From: Agrostemma githago
Lineage: Eukaryota; Streptophyta; Magnoliopsida; Caryophyllales; Caryophyllaceae
Assembly (NCBI GenBank): GCA_958450325.1
Contig: OY288256.1
Location: 46,332,953 to 46,396,952 of the forward strand
Direction of reading: 5' to 3'
Length of the DNA: 64,000 nucleotides
Below are positions 46,511 to 58,361 of the stretch, piece after piece. Within the stretch, counting starts at the first letter, position 1. Each line of letters opens with the position of its first letter. A program made the position numbers and the translations under genes. A model generated the notes under the pieces. That model searched no databases. It saw nothing but the letters and a program-made list of their open reading frames with translations, and was not told the DNA's origin.

Positions 46511-48791
46511 TGACATAGGTCCACCCCGACGCGGCCACGCGCGGGTTTGGGGAGGCGAATGAATCTCCATATGAGAATGGATCGAATTGAAATTTAAATC
46601 GAAGTTGGAGTCGCCACCGAAATTTGTGGGAGTTCGGGCCCGTTCGAACCCACTCTATGTCGTAGTGGGCTGTGTACAAAATACGGCCCATTCCGATTTC
46701 AGAGTTTATTGGGTTTGTCCCTTTGCATTTGATATCGATACCGACATTATCGGATACCGTGTATTGAATGACTCTTGTTGCCAATGGTTTCGGATATCCG
46801 GAAACCGAGGTTCTGATTAAGGGATGAGGGTACGTGTTGGGAAGTTCACAAAGAACACCAAACCCCGCCCGCACATTAGCGGCCTCTACTAGGATCGTTT
46901 GATTTTTGAATACGCGCGTTAGTAATACGATGAATGTTATGCAAACATTGTTTTCCCTAAACATGCGAAAAAATTGAATGGGTTGCTAAGTCGGTTTTAA
47001 TGCAACTAAAATTAATGTCAAAATTGCATTTTAGCATGTGAGATTCGTTTTAGTATAATAAAACAAATAATGAAAAGAAATCGCTACAAACATGAACAAA
47101 CAAGTTAGTAACGGGTTATAAATTGAATAAACAATATAAATATGATGATATGCATGATTTCGAAAAAGTTCATGACACGTGATGGATTAACACGTGTTGA
47201 CCGAGGTCAAGGAAAAATGTATCGAAACCTGAAATATGTCAAGGATATGCATGATTTCGAACAAACAAGTTGAAGGAATAAGACGGAATTGCGTTTCGAT
47301 GTTACGGATTTCAGGAGGCCGCGTGACCCGCGCGAACATGGCGCGACTCGCGCTGCCATGCGACTCGCACGGGTCACGTGCGACTCGCATGGCGGCCTGT
47401 TTTCGAGGTCGTTTTTCCAAAAAATTGATAATTTCATTAACTCGCGTACAAATATGGATTAATTCATACTCGACTTAAATTCTCGACATTCGTTATATTC
47501 GATATTCGATTATGAAATCGATATCAAATACTCGGAATGATTTTTTGAAAAGATAAAAAAAGTTTTAGAAATCGTTTTGTAAAATTGAAATAAAAAAACA
47601 ATGTCGATTCTCTCCGCGTTAAAATCGTCGTATTTTGTTTTTAAAACAATGTAACGATTTTTTAGCATCAACGAGATTAATTTAGTTCTTTTTAGATATG
47701 ATATTCGACTAGAGAATCGATATCGTATTTTAAGAACGTTTGTTTTTGTATGAAAATAATTTGTATTGTCGATAAAATAAGAAATGCGACGAATGACCCA
47801 TAAAAACGGACGACCGACGACAAAAAAAAGACGAGGAAAAGACGAGGAAAAAAACGAGAGAAAGGAAGAGAGAAAAGAGAAGTCGGGTTTGATTTTACAC
47901 CCTCAACCTACATGCTTTGTTTACTCAGAACGGGGCTCGTCGGAATGTGGCTAGGGCACGGAAGCGTCGAGTTTAATGTCGGTGAGTTATGGTGGTTTTT
48001 GTCGTGTAGAGTGTCGTTTAAGAGGTGGCCGGTTTCTTCGGGTTCGGACGGCGTGATCTCGGGTTTGAATTATTGGTCTTTTCGATGTTACGAATACGTG
48101 TGTGTATGAGTTATGTATGAGTATGAATCTCGAGGTTAATGTGTGATTATCTCTGTATACCTTAGCTTCTTAAAAGTGTTGTGCAAGGGGCCTATTTATA
48201 GGGAAGTTCCCGACCTTGGCTAGGAGAGGTAGTTGGATAGGAATTACCGTTTTGGATAGGAAATGTAAGAACTTTGAAGGGAACGAGAATTCCGTTTCTT
48301 GGTGAAGAAGAAAGGAATTTCGGATAGAATGAGGAGCTCGGCCGAGTATATCGTGCTCAGTCGAGTGTTTGATTCGGTATTCGGATAGAAATTCTATTTG
48401 AGATCGAATTCTATCCTTAAATGGAATTGTTTAATATTTTGGATAGCTGATTTTTTGTAGCGTTTGAGCTCAAATCAGTCACGTGGGGTGACACGGCTGA
48501 CTCGCACGTCTCGAAGATATCTTTGACCGGGTTTTGACTCGGTCGCTAAAAGACGGTTTTGCCTCTGGTGTCGGATTCGACCCAAATTAGTCTTATTTGA
48601 CTCGAAACAACCCATTGGGCATGATTTTGAGGTTGGTTTTGTGAGATATGTACTCCGTAAAAAGCCCAAGCCAAATGCCAATAATTTTGAGCCTGTATTC
48701 GAGTACGTTAAAGCATGTTTGCGTTCGATCATCATCGGGTGTTTGTCGGAAACTACTATAGACACCTGGCAGCAAAATGTGGGTGTCTACA
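46511..48791 (-). repeat. Solo family 1 LTR inside the TNP2 gene
   Basis: On the minus strand it begins TGTAGACACCCACATTTTG and ends CTATGTCA, matching the ends of the LTRs at 10756 and 56247. The TATA box is at 48200-48193. The TNP2 sequence reads on directly on either side, so there is no internal retroelement sequence. No clean 5-bp target duplication is visible (ggaca versus ttggg). Its dyads differ from the other LTRs: CTCGGCCGAG at 48337 and GACTCGCGC-type sites at 47330-47400. It is a divergent subfamily. Confidence 0.85.
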
Positions 48792-51456
48792 TTGGGGTAA
48801 GAAACTGATCCCAATCAGTCAGCTTACGTACTTCCCTATTGCACCTAGACTTCAAAAATTGTATGCCACAAGAACCATAGCCGAGCAAATGAGATGGCAC
48901 GAGGAGGACATTAGGGTACCAGGGAAGATGTGTCATCCGAGTGACGGTGAGGAGTGGAAGCGTTTTGATAGAATATATCCTCAGTTTGCATTAGAACCCA
49001 GAAATGTAACGCTTGGGTTGTGTACTGATGGCTTTGCACCTTTCGGCAAATTTGGTAAGTCGTACTCTTGCTGGCTTGTGATAATCACACCTTATAACCT
49101 ACCTCCTTGGTTGTGTTTAAATTAGTCTTTCATCTTCCTATCTCTTATTGTCCCTGGACCCAAAAACCCGAAAAACCATTTGGATGTTTACTTACAACCT
49201 ATTGTTGAGGAATTGAAACAACTGTGGGAAGTAGGGGTGGAAACTTATGATGTCTCTTTGAGACAAAACTTTAAGTTGAAAGCAACCCTGTTGTGGACTT
49301 TAAACGACTTCCCCACATATGGTATGCTCTCGGAGTGGTCTACCGCGGGTCATAAAGCATGTCCGTGTTGTATGGATGAGAGCAAAACTTTTTATCTTCC
49401 AAATTCTAGTAAAATTAGTTGGTTTGACTGTCATAGACAGTTTCTACCAGAGGGTCACCCATATAGGAAGAACAAGAAAGCATTCAATAAGGGTGAGGTG
49501 GTGCTTGATGACGCATCGACTCCCAAGAGATGAAATATGGGAGTTGATTTCCGAGTACCCGTCCACTGTTGACGCAACCGAGTAGGAGTTCAAAGATCTG
49601 AAAAAGTTGAAAATGGTTGGTTTAAACGTAGCATATTCTTTGACCTACTATATTGGAGTACTTTGTTACTTCGCCACAATTTAGATGTGATGCACAAAGA
49701 GAAAAAAAAATTTGAGCAGTTGATCGACACTATTATGGATGTGGAGGGGAAGAGTTGTGACACTATAGGCTCCCGGTGAGATCTAAAAAAATTTTGTGAC
49801 CGTCTTCAATTGCACATCAAACGGGATGGATCCAAACCAAGAAGCCGTGTTTAGCCTTGATAAGGCTCAGAGAAAGGCATTGTTGAAGTGGGTAGAGAAG
49901 TTGAAGTTCCCTGACGGGTACGCCTCCGACTTCAAACGCTGTGTTGATCTTAAGAATCTAAAGCTGCAAGGGTTAAAGAGTCATGATTGCCACGTCTTCA
50001 TGGAGAGGTTACTTCTAGTATCACTAAAGCAGCTTCTGCCACCGACGGTGTGGAATTCTATAACTAAGATATCTAAGTTTTTCCGAGATTTGTGTTCTGC
50101 TACAATATCAATTGAGGACATGACTTGGCTAGAGGATCAAATTCCACAGATACTATGCAAACTAGAGATGATCTTCCCACCGTCGTTCTTTAACTCCATG
50201 GAGCATCTACCGGTCCACTTACCCTACGAGGCTAAGGTTGGAGGACCTGTCCAGTATAGATGGATGTACCCATTTGAAAGGTACATAAATTTTAGTAACT
50301 TAATTTATATTTTTAATTTAAACATAGCTAATTTTTATTAATTGAAGTGCATAACTTCTGTATATAGGTTCCTTAATCATTTGAAGAAGAAAATTGGTAA
50401 CAATGCTAGGGTAGAGGGTTCTATTTGTAATGCATATCTGACAGAAGAGATTGCAAACTTCTGTTCCCTCTACTTCGAGAAAGATGTCCAAACAAAAACC
50501 AGGAATCTGAACCTACAGCAGTCGGTGTCAATTGACGCTACTATACCCGAGTTTTTTCAAAGGAAGAACGAGGAAGGAACATCATCCATTGAGGGTTCTA
50601 GGATGCTAGATGAGAAAGAGTAAAACCGAGCTCACCTTTATCTACTTTCTAATTGTGAGATTTTAGAGCCTTATGAGAAGAAATTTGTAATTGAATATGT
50701 GGCTGCAAACCCTGATGTGAACGCTGATGATGTTCGGAGTAAGCATGAGGAACAGTTTCCTAAGTGGCTTAAGGATCATGTAGTTGCCTTAGACATACAA
50801 GATGATTTGGTTCGAAGTTTGGAATTTGGTCCTTTGCGAGTGGCTAAAACCTGGAACCGGTACTCGGTAAATGGGTTCAATTTTCACACATTCAACTACT
50901 GGAAGAACAAGGCCAAATGTAATTTTGGTGTGTAGGTGTCATCTCTTGATGGTGATGAGTACTATGGTATTTTGGAGGATATTTTCGAGTTGTGTTACAC
51001 TGGTAAAGAACGTGGATATAGAGCTGTGATATTCAAATATGAGTGGAAAGACAACGACCGAGTGCATGAACGTTACAAGATTGTGAAGTTAATCACACCA
51101 GGAAATATCCTAAGTACGATCCGTTCATACTCGCACATTAGGCGAAGCAAGTGTACTATTCTCCTTATCCTTACACGAGAAATGACAGAAATCAAAGTCA
51201 ATGGTGGGCAGTTTTTAAGACTAAACCACGGGGGCCAATAGACAATACTCTTTTCCAGGAAGATGCTGCTTCAAGTGGTACAAACGTATCTCCAACTAAC
51301 GAAACCATATTCTCCAATGAAAATGAAAATGAAGGGGTAGAGGAAGATTTAGAGGATGATGACGATGGTGATAACGATTACATCGTTACGGATGTTCGGG
51401 AGATCCTCGAGGAGGATGATCAAGTGGAGGGCGAGGAGATGGAGGAGGATGATTAG
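48792..51456 (+). pseudogene. CACTA TNP2 transposase, catalytic and C-terminal parts
   Basis: The TNP2 domain spans 48792 to about 49790 (PRLQKLYATRTIAEQMRWH, GLCTDGFAPFG, LLWTLNDFPTYGMLSEW, RHNLDVMH). A DUF4218-type region follows at about 49820-50280. An intron at 50281-50367 (GTACAT to TATATAG) restores PFER/FLNHL. A DUF4216-type region (YRAVIFKYEWKD, then WWAVFKTKPRG) is at about 50990-51240, and the tail is acidic. It is broken by TAG at about 49123 (usually Gln), frameshifts near 49530 and 51140, and stops near 50623 and 50933. The intact protein would excise and insert CACTA elements. Confidence 0.85.
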
Positions 51457-51624
51457 AATGAGGAGGATGAGGGTGACGACAATAATGACAACGAAGATGA
51501 TTATTGGAGTTATTGGAGTAGGTTCTATTGATCGTTGTCTTAATTATTTGGTACATTATTTTAATCAAGTTAGATTGTAATTGCTAATTGTTGTTGATAT
51601 TGTTTAATTTGTTGCAAGGTTAAT

Positions 51625-51857
51625 ATGGCAGGCAGAGCCACCAGGAGACGTGGTGGGGGTAGTAGGTCTGTTCAGACGTCCACCACGCAGCATGTGGAGG
51701 AGGAAGTGGTCCCCGAAATGGGACCGGAGCAGAATCAGCAACATGGACAACAGCAGGACGAGCTGCAGTACGATGACGAGGGCTGGTTGAAGACTGACCC
51801 TAGTCACGTTTGGTAATATGAGTATAATCTAACATGTCGATACTTTTGTAACATATG
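51625..51857 (+). pseudogene. First exon of the second CACTA gene (TNPA-like), truncated
   Basis: ATG 51625 opens 63 codons: an Arg/Gly-rich start (MAGRATRRRGGGSRS), then Gln/Glu-rich sequence ending DEGWLKTDPSHVW. A potential donor (GTTTG/GTAATA) lies at the end. The place just after TNP2 and the composition suit the DNA-binding partner gene of CACTA elements. The rest is missing because the sequence changes at about 51858. Confidence 0.45.
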
Positions 51858-52868
51858 TGTGATCCCCTAGAAAATCTAACGCAATACAGTGACGGAAACA
51901 CTGTATACTTGGGATAAAAACACACTGATGTTCTATATTTTAAATAAAGAACGGTCAGTAAATACAAAGGTCAGTTTTTACAAAATGGCTAAAATAAATA
52001 TTCTCCAAACAGGGTTACAAAAATCCATAAATAAACATGAATGAAGAAAGAGTAGGATCCACGCTACTCGCTAGCTCACACCCAAAACTCAACAGCAAAT
52101 ACCTGTCACGTTATAAACATAACAACCACGTTAGTGGAGAGTAACTCGGACGTTCTCCCAGCCAAATCATATCATATGGAAAAATAATAGTATCATTATA
52201 TCTAAATATTTAAAAAGAGAAAACCTTAAAAACGATATAATAAATATAAGTTTTCAGAGAAACTTAAAACATTGGAATAATAAAATCGGAACAAGTTTTC
52301 AGAAGAAAACTTCAAATATTTGACAACCTGTAAACCAAAATGTATCGATAATAATAAAAATATTCAAATTCGTGTTATGGATAGGATTAGTGTCGACAGC
52401 TAGATTTTCAATAGGAGAATACTAGAACTAGCTTCGAGAACTTAGTTCAAACAAATCAAACTTCGGTCTCTAACTAGGCTACTCAACCATAATAGGACGG
52501 CGACTTATAAATGCGTGACCCTAGTTTAAGATAATATGCACACCCCTCCCGAGCACCATAAATACTCAGTTCAACCCGACGGCGCCTTACACTGCGAGGC
52601 ACGAGTTTAAAGTCAAAATGTACACACACTCCGGAACACCATATATGCTTGGTTCAACAACCAGTTTGCCCCTTAAAGACACATCAACCTTATAGTTGAT
52701 GGCAAAAATGTAAACCCTAGAATATATTACGATAAACCTAACACTTATCCTTATTCCATAACTCCGAAACCAAGTCATTATCGATATTCAAAAGATATAA
52801 TCATCATAAATAGTATGGAGATAAAAAGAGTAAACATTATAAAACTATTCTGATAATACTAAATTTCA
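51858..52868. repeat. Unassigned 1-kb block, possible solo LTR
   Basis: It starts TGTGATCCCCTAG and ends ATTTCA, with two related internal blocks (acaccccctcc/gagcaccata and acacacactccggaacaccata). The TG...CA limits and length would suit an LTR. There is no second copy in the window, no primer site after it and no target duplication, so the call is weak. Confidence 0.3.
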
Positions 52869-52875
52869 GACTACC

Positions 52876-53145
52876 ATGCGGACTCTAGAAGTCATGGCCC
52901 AAGATCCAACAGAGGGTTTCACCAAATACCTTCAACGTTGGCGGGCTGAGAGTGTTAAGCTGGTAGACAAGCCCAGCGAGAATACACTAGTGGAGGCGTT
53001 CATCAATAACCTCCTACCCACCTACCGTGTCCATCTTAGGTATGTCGGCATTTCAAACTTTGCGGGGCTTACTGAAATGGGCACTAGAATTGAAGACGAT
53101 CTTCGACATAATGAACATCCGGGTGATGCTTCTACTGAAGGCTAG
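52876..53145 (+). pseudogene. Gag fragment of copy III
   Basis: The frame MRTLEVMAQ, then FTKYLQRWRAESVKLVDKPS and LRYVGISNFAGL is collinear with gag of copy I. It shows Gln where copy I has the stop at 2049. It ends soon after MGTRIEDDL in unrelated sequence. Confidence 0.85.
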
Positions 53146-55680
53146 CTATACTGGACATCAATTTGAGTCCTTAGAAGCCGAAGACTATTGACGACATCAG
53201 CAGGATCACAAACCTTGAATCCAACAGTCCAGATTTGATTTAAGTCCGAGTCTGAGTCCGAGTCTAGGATGTTCTATTTCTTTCAAATATCGAAGTCAGA
53301 GTCAGAGTCATCTGTATTCTGTCCTCTTTTCGCAATCCAATAAAATCAGCTTTCCTATTTCTCATATATGCTTTCCTTATGTGTTTCCGAGAACATGATG
53401 AACACCATCACACACTGCGAGCACATGCACGTGACTATTATAGGCACATCTATAATGACTGCAGGAAACCGAGACCCGTGTTTCCTTTACCTGTTCCATG
53501 TTTGGCATAGAAAGCCACATAACTACCCTTAGCAGGAGCGGTATCGAATCCTATGACAAATCTAGGTAGTCTCCTAGTTTTGGTTCAAGACGGGAGGCAA
53601 ACCCATTTCCCACAATAAACACCCCTCCAATAAGACTGACCAATCCCTACCCTAGGCGTTAGTCTGACCAGAAGAAAAAAAGAAACATCGTGACTCTATA
53701 GACGTGATGCCAAAAATACCCAACTTGGGACGATGTCTCCACCAAGCTTGCTCGGAATTATGCTGACAATCTCGAGATCCAAACCATCATGCTTACCGTA
53801 GAGTACTCCATCGCGAGTTGCACTCACATAAACACCAACTAGGCTTATACCTTACAAAGGTTTAGCTCCACAAGCCTAATCCAACCAATGGGCCCAACCC
53901 CAAATCCACCCACAACACCATAGGAGGGGGAGCTACGAAAAAAAAAAAAAAAAGGCTGGACAAAAAAAAATCAAAAGTCCAAAGAAAAAGCAAAAGGCCA
54001 AAATAAAAGAACTGGCCATGATAAAAAAAAAAGAACTCTCAACATCCCTCAACCTGATATGGTCAATTCCTTGACCGGGGCACTGTCGACTCAAATAAAG
54101 AATCTCATGACCGGGGCTAAGAGGTCAACCAAAAAAAATCAGAAACCCATTGACCAGGGTACGGTCAACTCAAGGAATACCATCTAATAAAGGGTTACAA
54201 TCAACTGGGCTGGTCAGCTAACGCCACATATAGCCTTCCCACATTACAACCCTCAAGACCTTCTCGAGACCTAGGCTAAGAGATAGCCCATAATTTTGAG
54301 GATTCAAGTTCCATAGGAAACACCCTAACCATTAGGACCAGACATGGAAATCATATCCCGCATCATCAAACCTACCCCGATCGAAGTTCGAGTCATTTTT
54401 ACTCAACTTCTCCTTTTCCTACCACATTACAATACCTTACCCTCGAAGCCTTAGCTCCACAAGATCGAGCTCCAGATTTCGAATCATCAAAGGCACTTAC
54501 TGCCTGGCACCACATTTCCAAAAACATCTAAACCAGTTACCAGCCCCAAACACGGGAACTCAACCTGCGGTCGGCATAGAGCATGCCCAAATAGTTCACA
54601 CCACCTCTGGAGGCCACCCCGGAGAACGCTCACAGTCACAGGATCAACATCCTAATTGTTCCAGCCCTTTGATCAAGACATCATTGGGAACACACCTAGC
54701 CTACACCATCGCTATGGCTAATTACACACAAAGCCCTAATAAACTAGGCACCATGATATATCTTCCAATCATTGAACTACGGCTTGGTTTGATTTCACTA
54801 CACGTGAATACGTAGGCAGCCTTTCAACAAGGGCACAACCACCCACATTGACACGAATTCAAAAGCACCGTCATTCTTGTCACGACACTGTCATGTTCTC
54901 AACAGTCTGCCTTGTCGTCCTAGGGGGCTTCTATTAGACAGAAGTTCTCCTTCCACTCACAAAATCCAAATGACTTTAAAAAACTAGCCTTCTTTCTATA
55001 GAGTGTCCTCGTACTCGGCTTAGTCGAAGACAAGAATCTATTAGGGACTCGAAGAGACACCTACTTTGGGACTGTACCCCAAAACCAAAAATTCAAAAGA
55101 GCACTAGTCTACAACACTGCTATTGCTGAGTCCTGCAGAAACAGACTCATTACAGACTATAACACATCTTTCCCTTTTGAACATTCGACCGTGTTGCCAC
55201 TCGCCTAGGCTATGGAATAGCACAGCTTAAGAGTCTTGTCATCTTAGGTGGCCCACCCCTTACCGAGTCACGGTCCAACCCCTTCGAGAGTCAAAGTCGT
55301 GTCTGTTAAATCGTCACGGTGCGTCCGCAGTCGAGTCTGTCAGTAGGCCTTTCTCTTCAAATTCTTACTTTGAAATTTTCAAAACTTAGCCATTTGAGAA
55401 AATCCTTTTTGACAAGGTCAAAATTCTCGGCCTATTTAAACTGCAAATTTCTTTTCACCCCTTTCAATTTTTGGAAACCTATCTCCTAGCACGTGAGTTG
55501 CTTTCAGGACTTCGATTTCAAAATGAAGCAAAAAATCATTTTCCCCAGCACAAGCTAGTCTATAGATGCTAATTGCATTTCCTATGTGCTATCTTGCTAT
55601 CTGCTATATCTGTTATTTCTGCCTATGTATCTAACATTTCAGGTACCAACTTGTGCTTCCCAGCGGAACGTTAAAGATTG
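53146..55680. other. Decayed noncoding part of copy III
   Basis: Apart from the small gag pieces and the 54777-54842 block, it holds only short direct repeats of a tgaccggggcactgtcgactcaa type (about 54071-54175) and an A-rich run at 53938-53972. No coding frame is supported. Confidence 0.55.
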
Positions 55681-55689
55681 TGTTTCTCC

Positions 55690-56080
55690 TGGAATATTAC
55701 ATCCAAGATGGGATGTGTCTGCATACAGGTACACCCAGGACTTCAGAAGCAAGTCCCCACACATCCGAGGTGGGATGTATCTGTAAACAGGTACACCCAG
55801 GGCTTCAGAAGCAAGTCTCCGCGCAGCTCCTTTACTCTCCAGCGGGAAACCCGAGGCGGTGTTTCTCCTGGAATATTACATCCAAGATGGGATGTGTATG
55901 CAAATAGGTACACCCAGGGCTTCAGAAGCAAGTCCCCGCGCATTCAAGATGGGATGTATCTGCAAACAGATACACCCAGGGCTTCAGAAGCAAGTCCCGG
56001 CGCAGCTCCGAGATGGGATGTGACTGCAAACAGGTACACCCAGGGTTTCAAAAGCAAGTCCCCACGGAGCTATCCCAGAT
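55690..56080 (+). repeat. Expanded minisatellite before the LTR
   Basis: About six units have gatgggatgt(g/a)tctgc, acaggtacacccagg and cttcagaagcaagtcc, with a variable insert. Copy I has two such units at the same place. The repeat lies about 170 bp before the polypurine tract. Confidence 0.85.
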
Positions 56081-56635
56081 AATACAACTCAGGCATGATT
56101 TCTATATTATGGCTAGGGAGCCCTTTCATGCAAGTCTAATGGACTATAAACGACCTGACCGGAAGGCTGCAAGGTCGTAATCCTCGATTGGCCTGGTGGC
56201 TACTCTGACTTTCGCCTTGTCCAAGCCTCAGTCAGAATGGCGGCTCTGTAGACACCCGCATTTTGCCTGCTAGTGTCTATAGCAGTTTCCAATAAAACAC
56301 CCGATAATGATCAGACGTAAACATGCTCGTATACGGACTCGGAATCAATAATATATGGCATGGGCTCTTAGCGGAGTACAAATCTCACAAAACTGACCTC
56401 AAATTCTTGCCCAGTGGGTCGTTTCCAATAAAATAAGACAAATTTGACCCAAAACCGTCACCGGAAATAAAATCGTCTTTTAGCGACCGAGTCAAAACCC
56501 GGTCAAAGTCGAATCCTGAGACGCAACCAACCATGCATGTGTCTAGATACAAAATCAAAGCTAACCAAGTCAACTAAATCAAGGCTAACCACAAAAATCT
56601 CAACCTTCCCTAAATACACTCTACCCGTCTGACCC

Positions 56636-56744
56636 ACTCGATCGAGTGGATTGGGCCTACTCGATCGAGTACGCTTACAAAAGCGACCGAACTGCCTTCA
56701 AACCGGGCACTCGATCAAGTGCACACATGGCCACTCGATCGAGT
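56636..56744. repeat. Four-palindrome module, LTR promoter copy (copy III)
   Basis: Dyads start at 56636, 56659, 56709 (ACTCGATCAAGT) and 56733, spaced 23, 50 and 24 bp. The last ends about 22 bp before the TATA box at 56767, as in the LTR at 10756. Confidence 0.9.
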
Positions 56745-56766
56745 GAATCCTGGACGGGACAAATTC

Positions 56767-56774
56767 TATAAATA
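56767..56774 (+). promoter_or_regulatory. LTR TATA box (copy III)
   Basis: TATAAATA in the context attctataaatactcccg, at the same distance from the palindrome module as in the LTR at 10756. Confidence 0.7.
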
Positions 56775-57939
56775 CTCCCGTACTTCACTTCATTTACAAC
56801 CTTTTTCAATCACCCATCATATTTATACAACTTCACACAACCCTACACATTTCACACAAACACTTCAACCTTTTCAATTCACCTCCTCTACACACACATA
56901 CACATTCAAAGCCATCCCGAGATCAAAACTCGTCAAAGACCGAGAGCAAAACTCATCAAATCCTTTCCCCAATCATACACACCATAAACTTGCCTACATA
57001 TCTTGACGCTCCCGCGCCTTTGCCGCTACTAGACGAGCCTGTGTTCCGAGACTAAAACATGTAGGTTGAGGGTGTAAAGTCAAATCCCGACATCTCTTTT
57101 CCTCTCTTCTCCATTTGGTTTTTTTTTTATTATTTTGCTTTTTTTAATTATCGTCGCTAGCACTTTATTTATCGTAACACTATTAAAATATTCGTCGATT
57201 ACGTATTGAATATGAGGGATGATGGGATAAGGAAACACGAATACAAGAGTATCGCACTCGCGTTGCCGGTCGCTTATCCCGTCACCCCGATTATTTGGTT
57301 GTTCGAAGCGAATCAATCCCTAAAAATAACGCTTTTTTAAAAAAAAAAATTAATATCGCATCTTTAATCTCGTCTAGCATTTTTTTATAATCGTCATTAT
57401 TAATACCGTGAACATATATGTATATATATTTAAACCGTTTTCGGATTGAATACGTTTAAAAGCTTGTTCCGTTTAAGATCCTTCAAATCCTTTACAAGTA
57501 GTATTGAAGGTGGCGTCCTTTCGAGGAGCGCCGCCCTAAACACTTAAGGGCGTGATGCGATAGCGGAAATTTGACTTTAAACGTGTTCGATGCCATTTGT
57601 TTTCAAAACATTATTCTAAAAGAATCATCGACAAATCGAGTTAAAACAAAACCCGTTGACGCCGAACCGATAGTCACACGATCCGAAAGGGTTGATTACG
57701 ACATCGTGAGGCGGAGGGAATCAATATTCGTTCTAGTTCGATTAAGGTTGATTTTACAAAATTTTCTCTAAATACTAGATATCGGTTCTATAACCGAACG
57801 TCGAGTATGGCGAGCCATCGAGATTTAAACTAATATAAATCGGACAATATTTATATTTAGTATAATTACATCTTGATTCAAAACATAAAAATCCGAAACA
57901 ACCTCCTTTTTGAAACGAGTAAAGCACTCGTATAGGGGC

Positions 57940-58046
57940 ACTCGATCGAGTGCCATAAGGTCACTCGATCGAGTGACCCTCAAACAATGGGCAGGAGGTC
58001 TACGTAAAGGGCACTCGATCGAGTCCCCTCAATGACTCGATCGAGT
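57940..58046. repeat. Four-palindrome module, second LTR copy (copy III)
   Basis: Dyads start at 57940, 57963, 58013 and 58035, all ACTCGATCGAGT or one base short of 14-bp symmetry, spaced 23, 50 and 22 bp. Here the second module is as well preserved as the promoter module. Confidence 0.9.
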
Positions 58047-58361
58047 GACTTTCTTAAGCTTTAAGCGTGAGCTTTAAAATGGTGTAGAGTCCCGACAATT
58101 CTTTTTACGACTTTTAGTCGTCACTTGTCAAGTCCATCACGCGGTTACTTTTTTCAAAATCATGCATTGAATTATTATTCTAATCTATTTATACAATAGT
58201 TACGCATTTGATTGTTCCATTTTTTTTCCTCGTTGTATTGTATTTCCGGGTTGTATTTCCGCCCGTGTATTTTGTATCTACTTTCGAGCTTTTATTTTCG
58301 TTGTTTGCACTTATCGCATTAAAACGAACTTCGCATGCTAAATCACTTCGACGTGAACCAA

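Larger units (their letters stand above)
52869..56246 (+). mobile_element. Scrambled internal remnant of a Tat-lineage element (copy III)
   Basis: Gag pieces occur out of order. 52876-53145 matches copy I from about 2022 onward, whereas the piece that should precede it (YPTWDD region) lies at about 53718-53798, followed by a piece at about 53840-53925 matching copy I near 2410-2480. A block matching copy I 8050-8120 is at about 54777-54842. Pol and the antisense gene are absent. The remnant runs into a 3' LTR at 56247. Confidence 0.7.
56247..58361 (+). repeat. Family 1 LTR (copy III), interrupted
   Basis: It starts TGTAGACACCCGCATTTTG and follows the LTR at 10756 to the position equivalent to about 12790, then is cut by an Athila-like LTR at 58362. 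The TATA box is at 56767. Palindrome modules are at 56636 and 57940. Confidence 0.85.

Noticed and set aside
47187..47478. Three overlapping frames in the solo LTR
   Set aside because: They arise from a GC-rich dyad cluster and have no counterpart in the other LTRs of the family.
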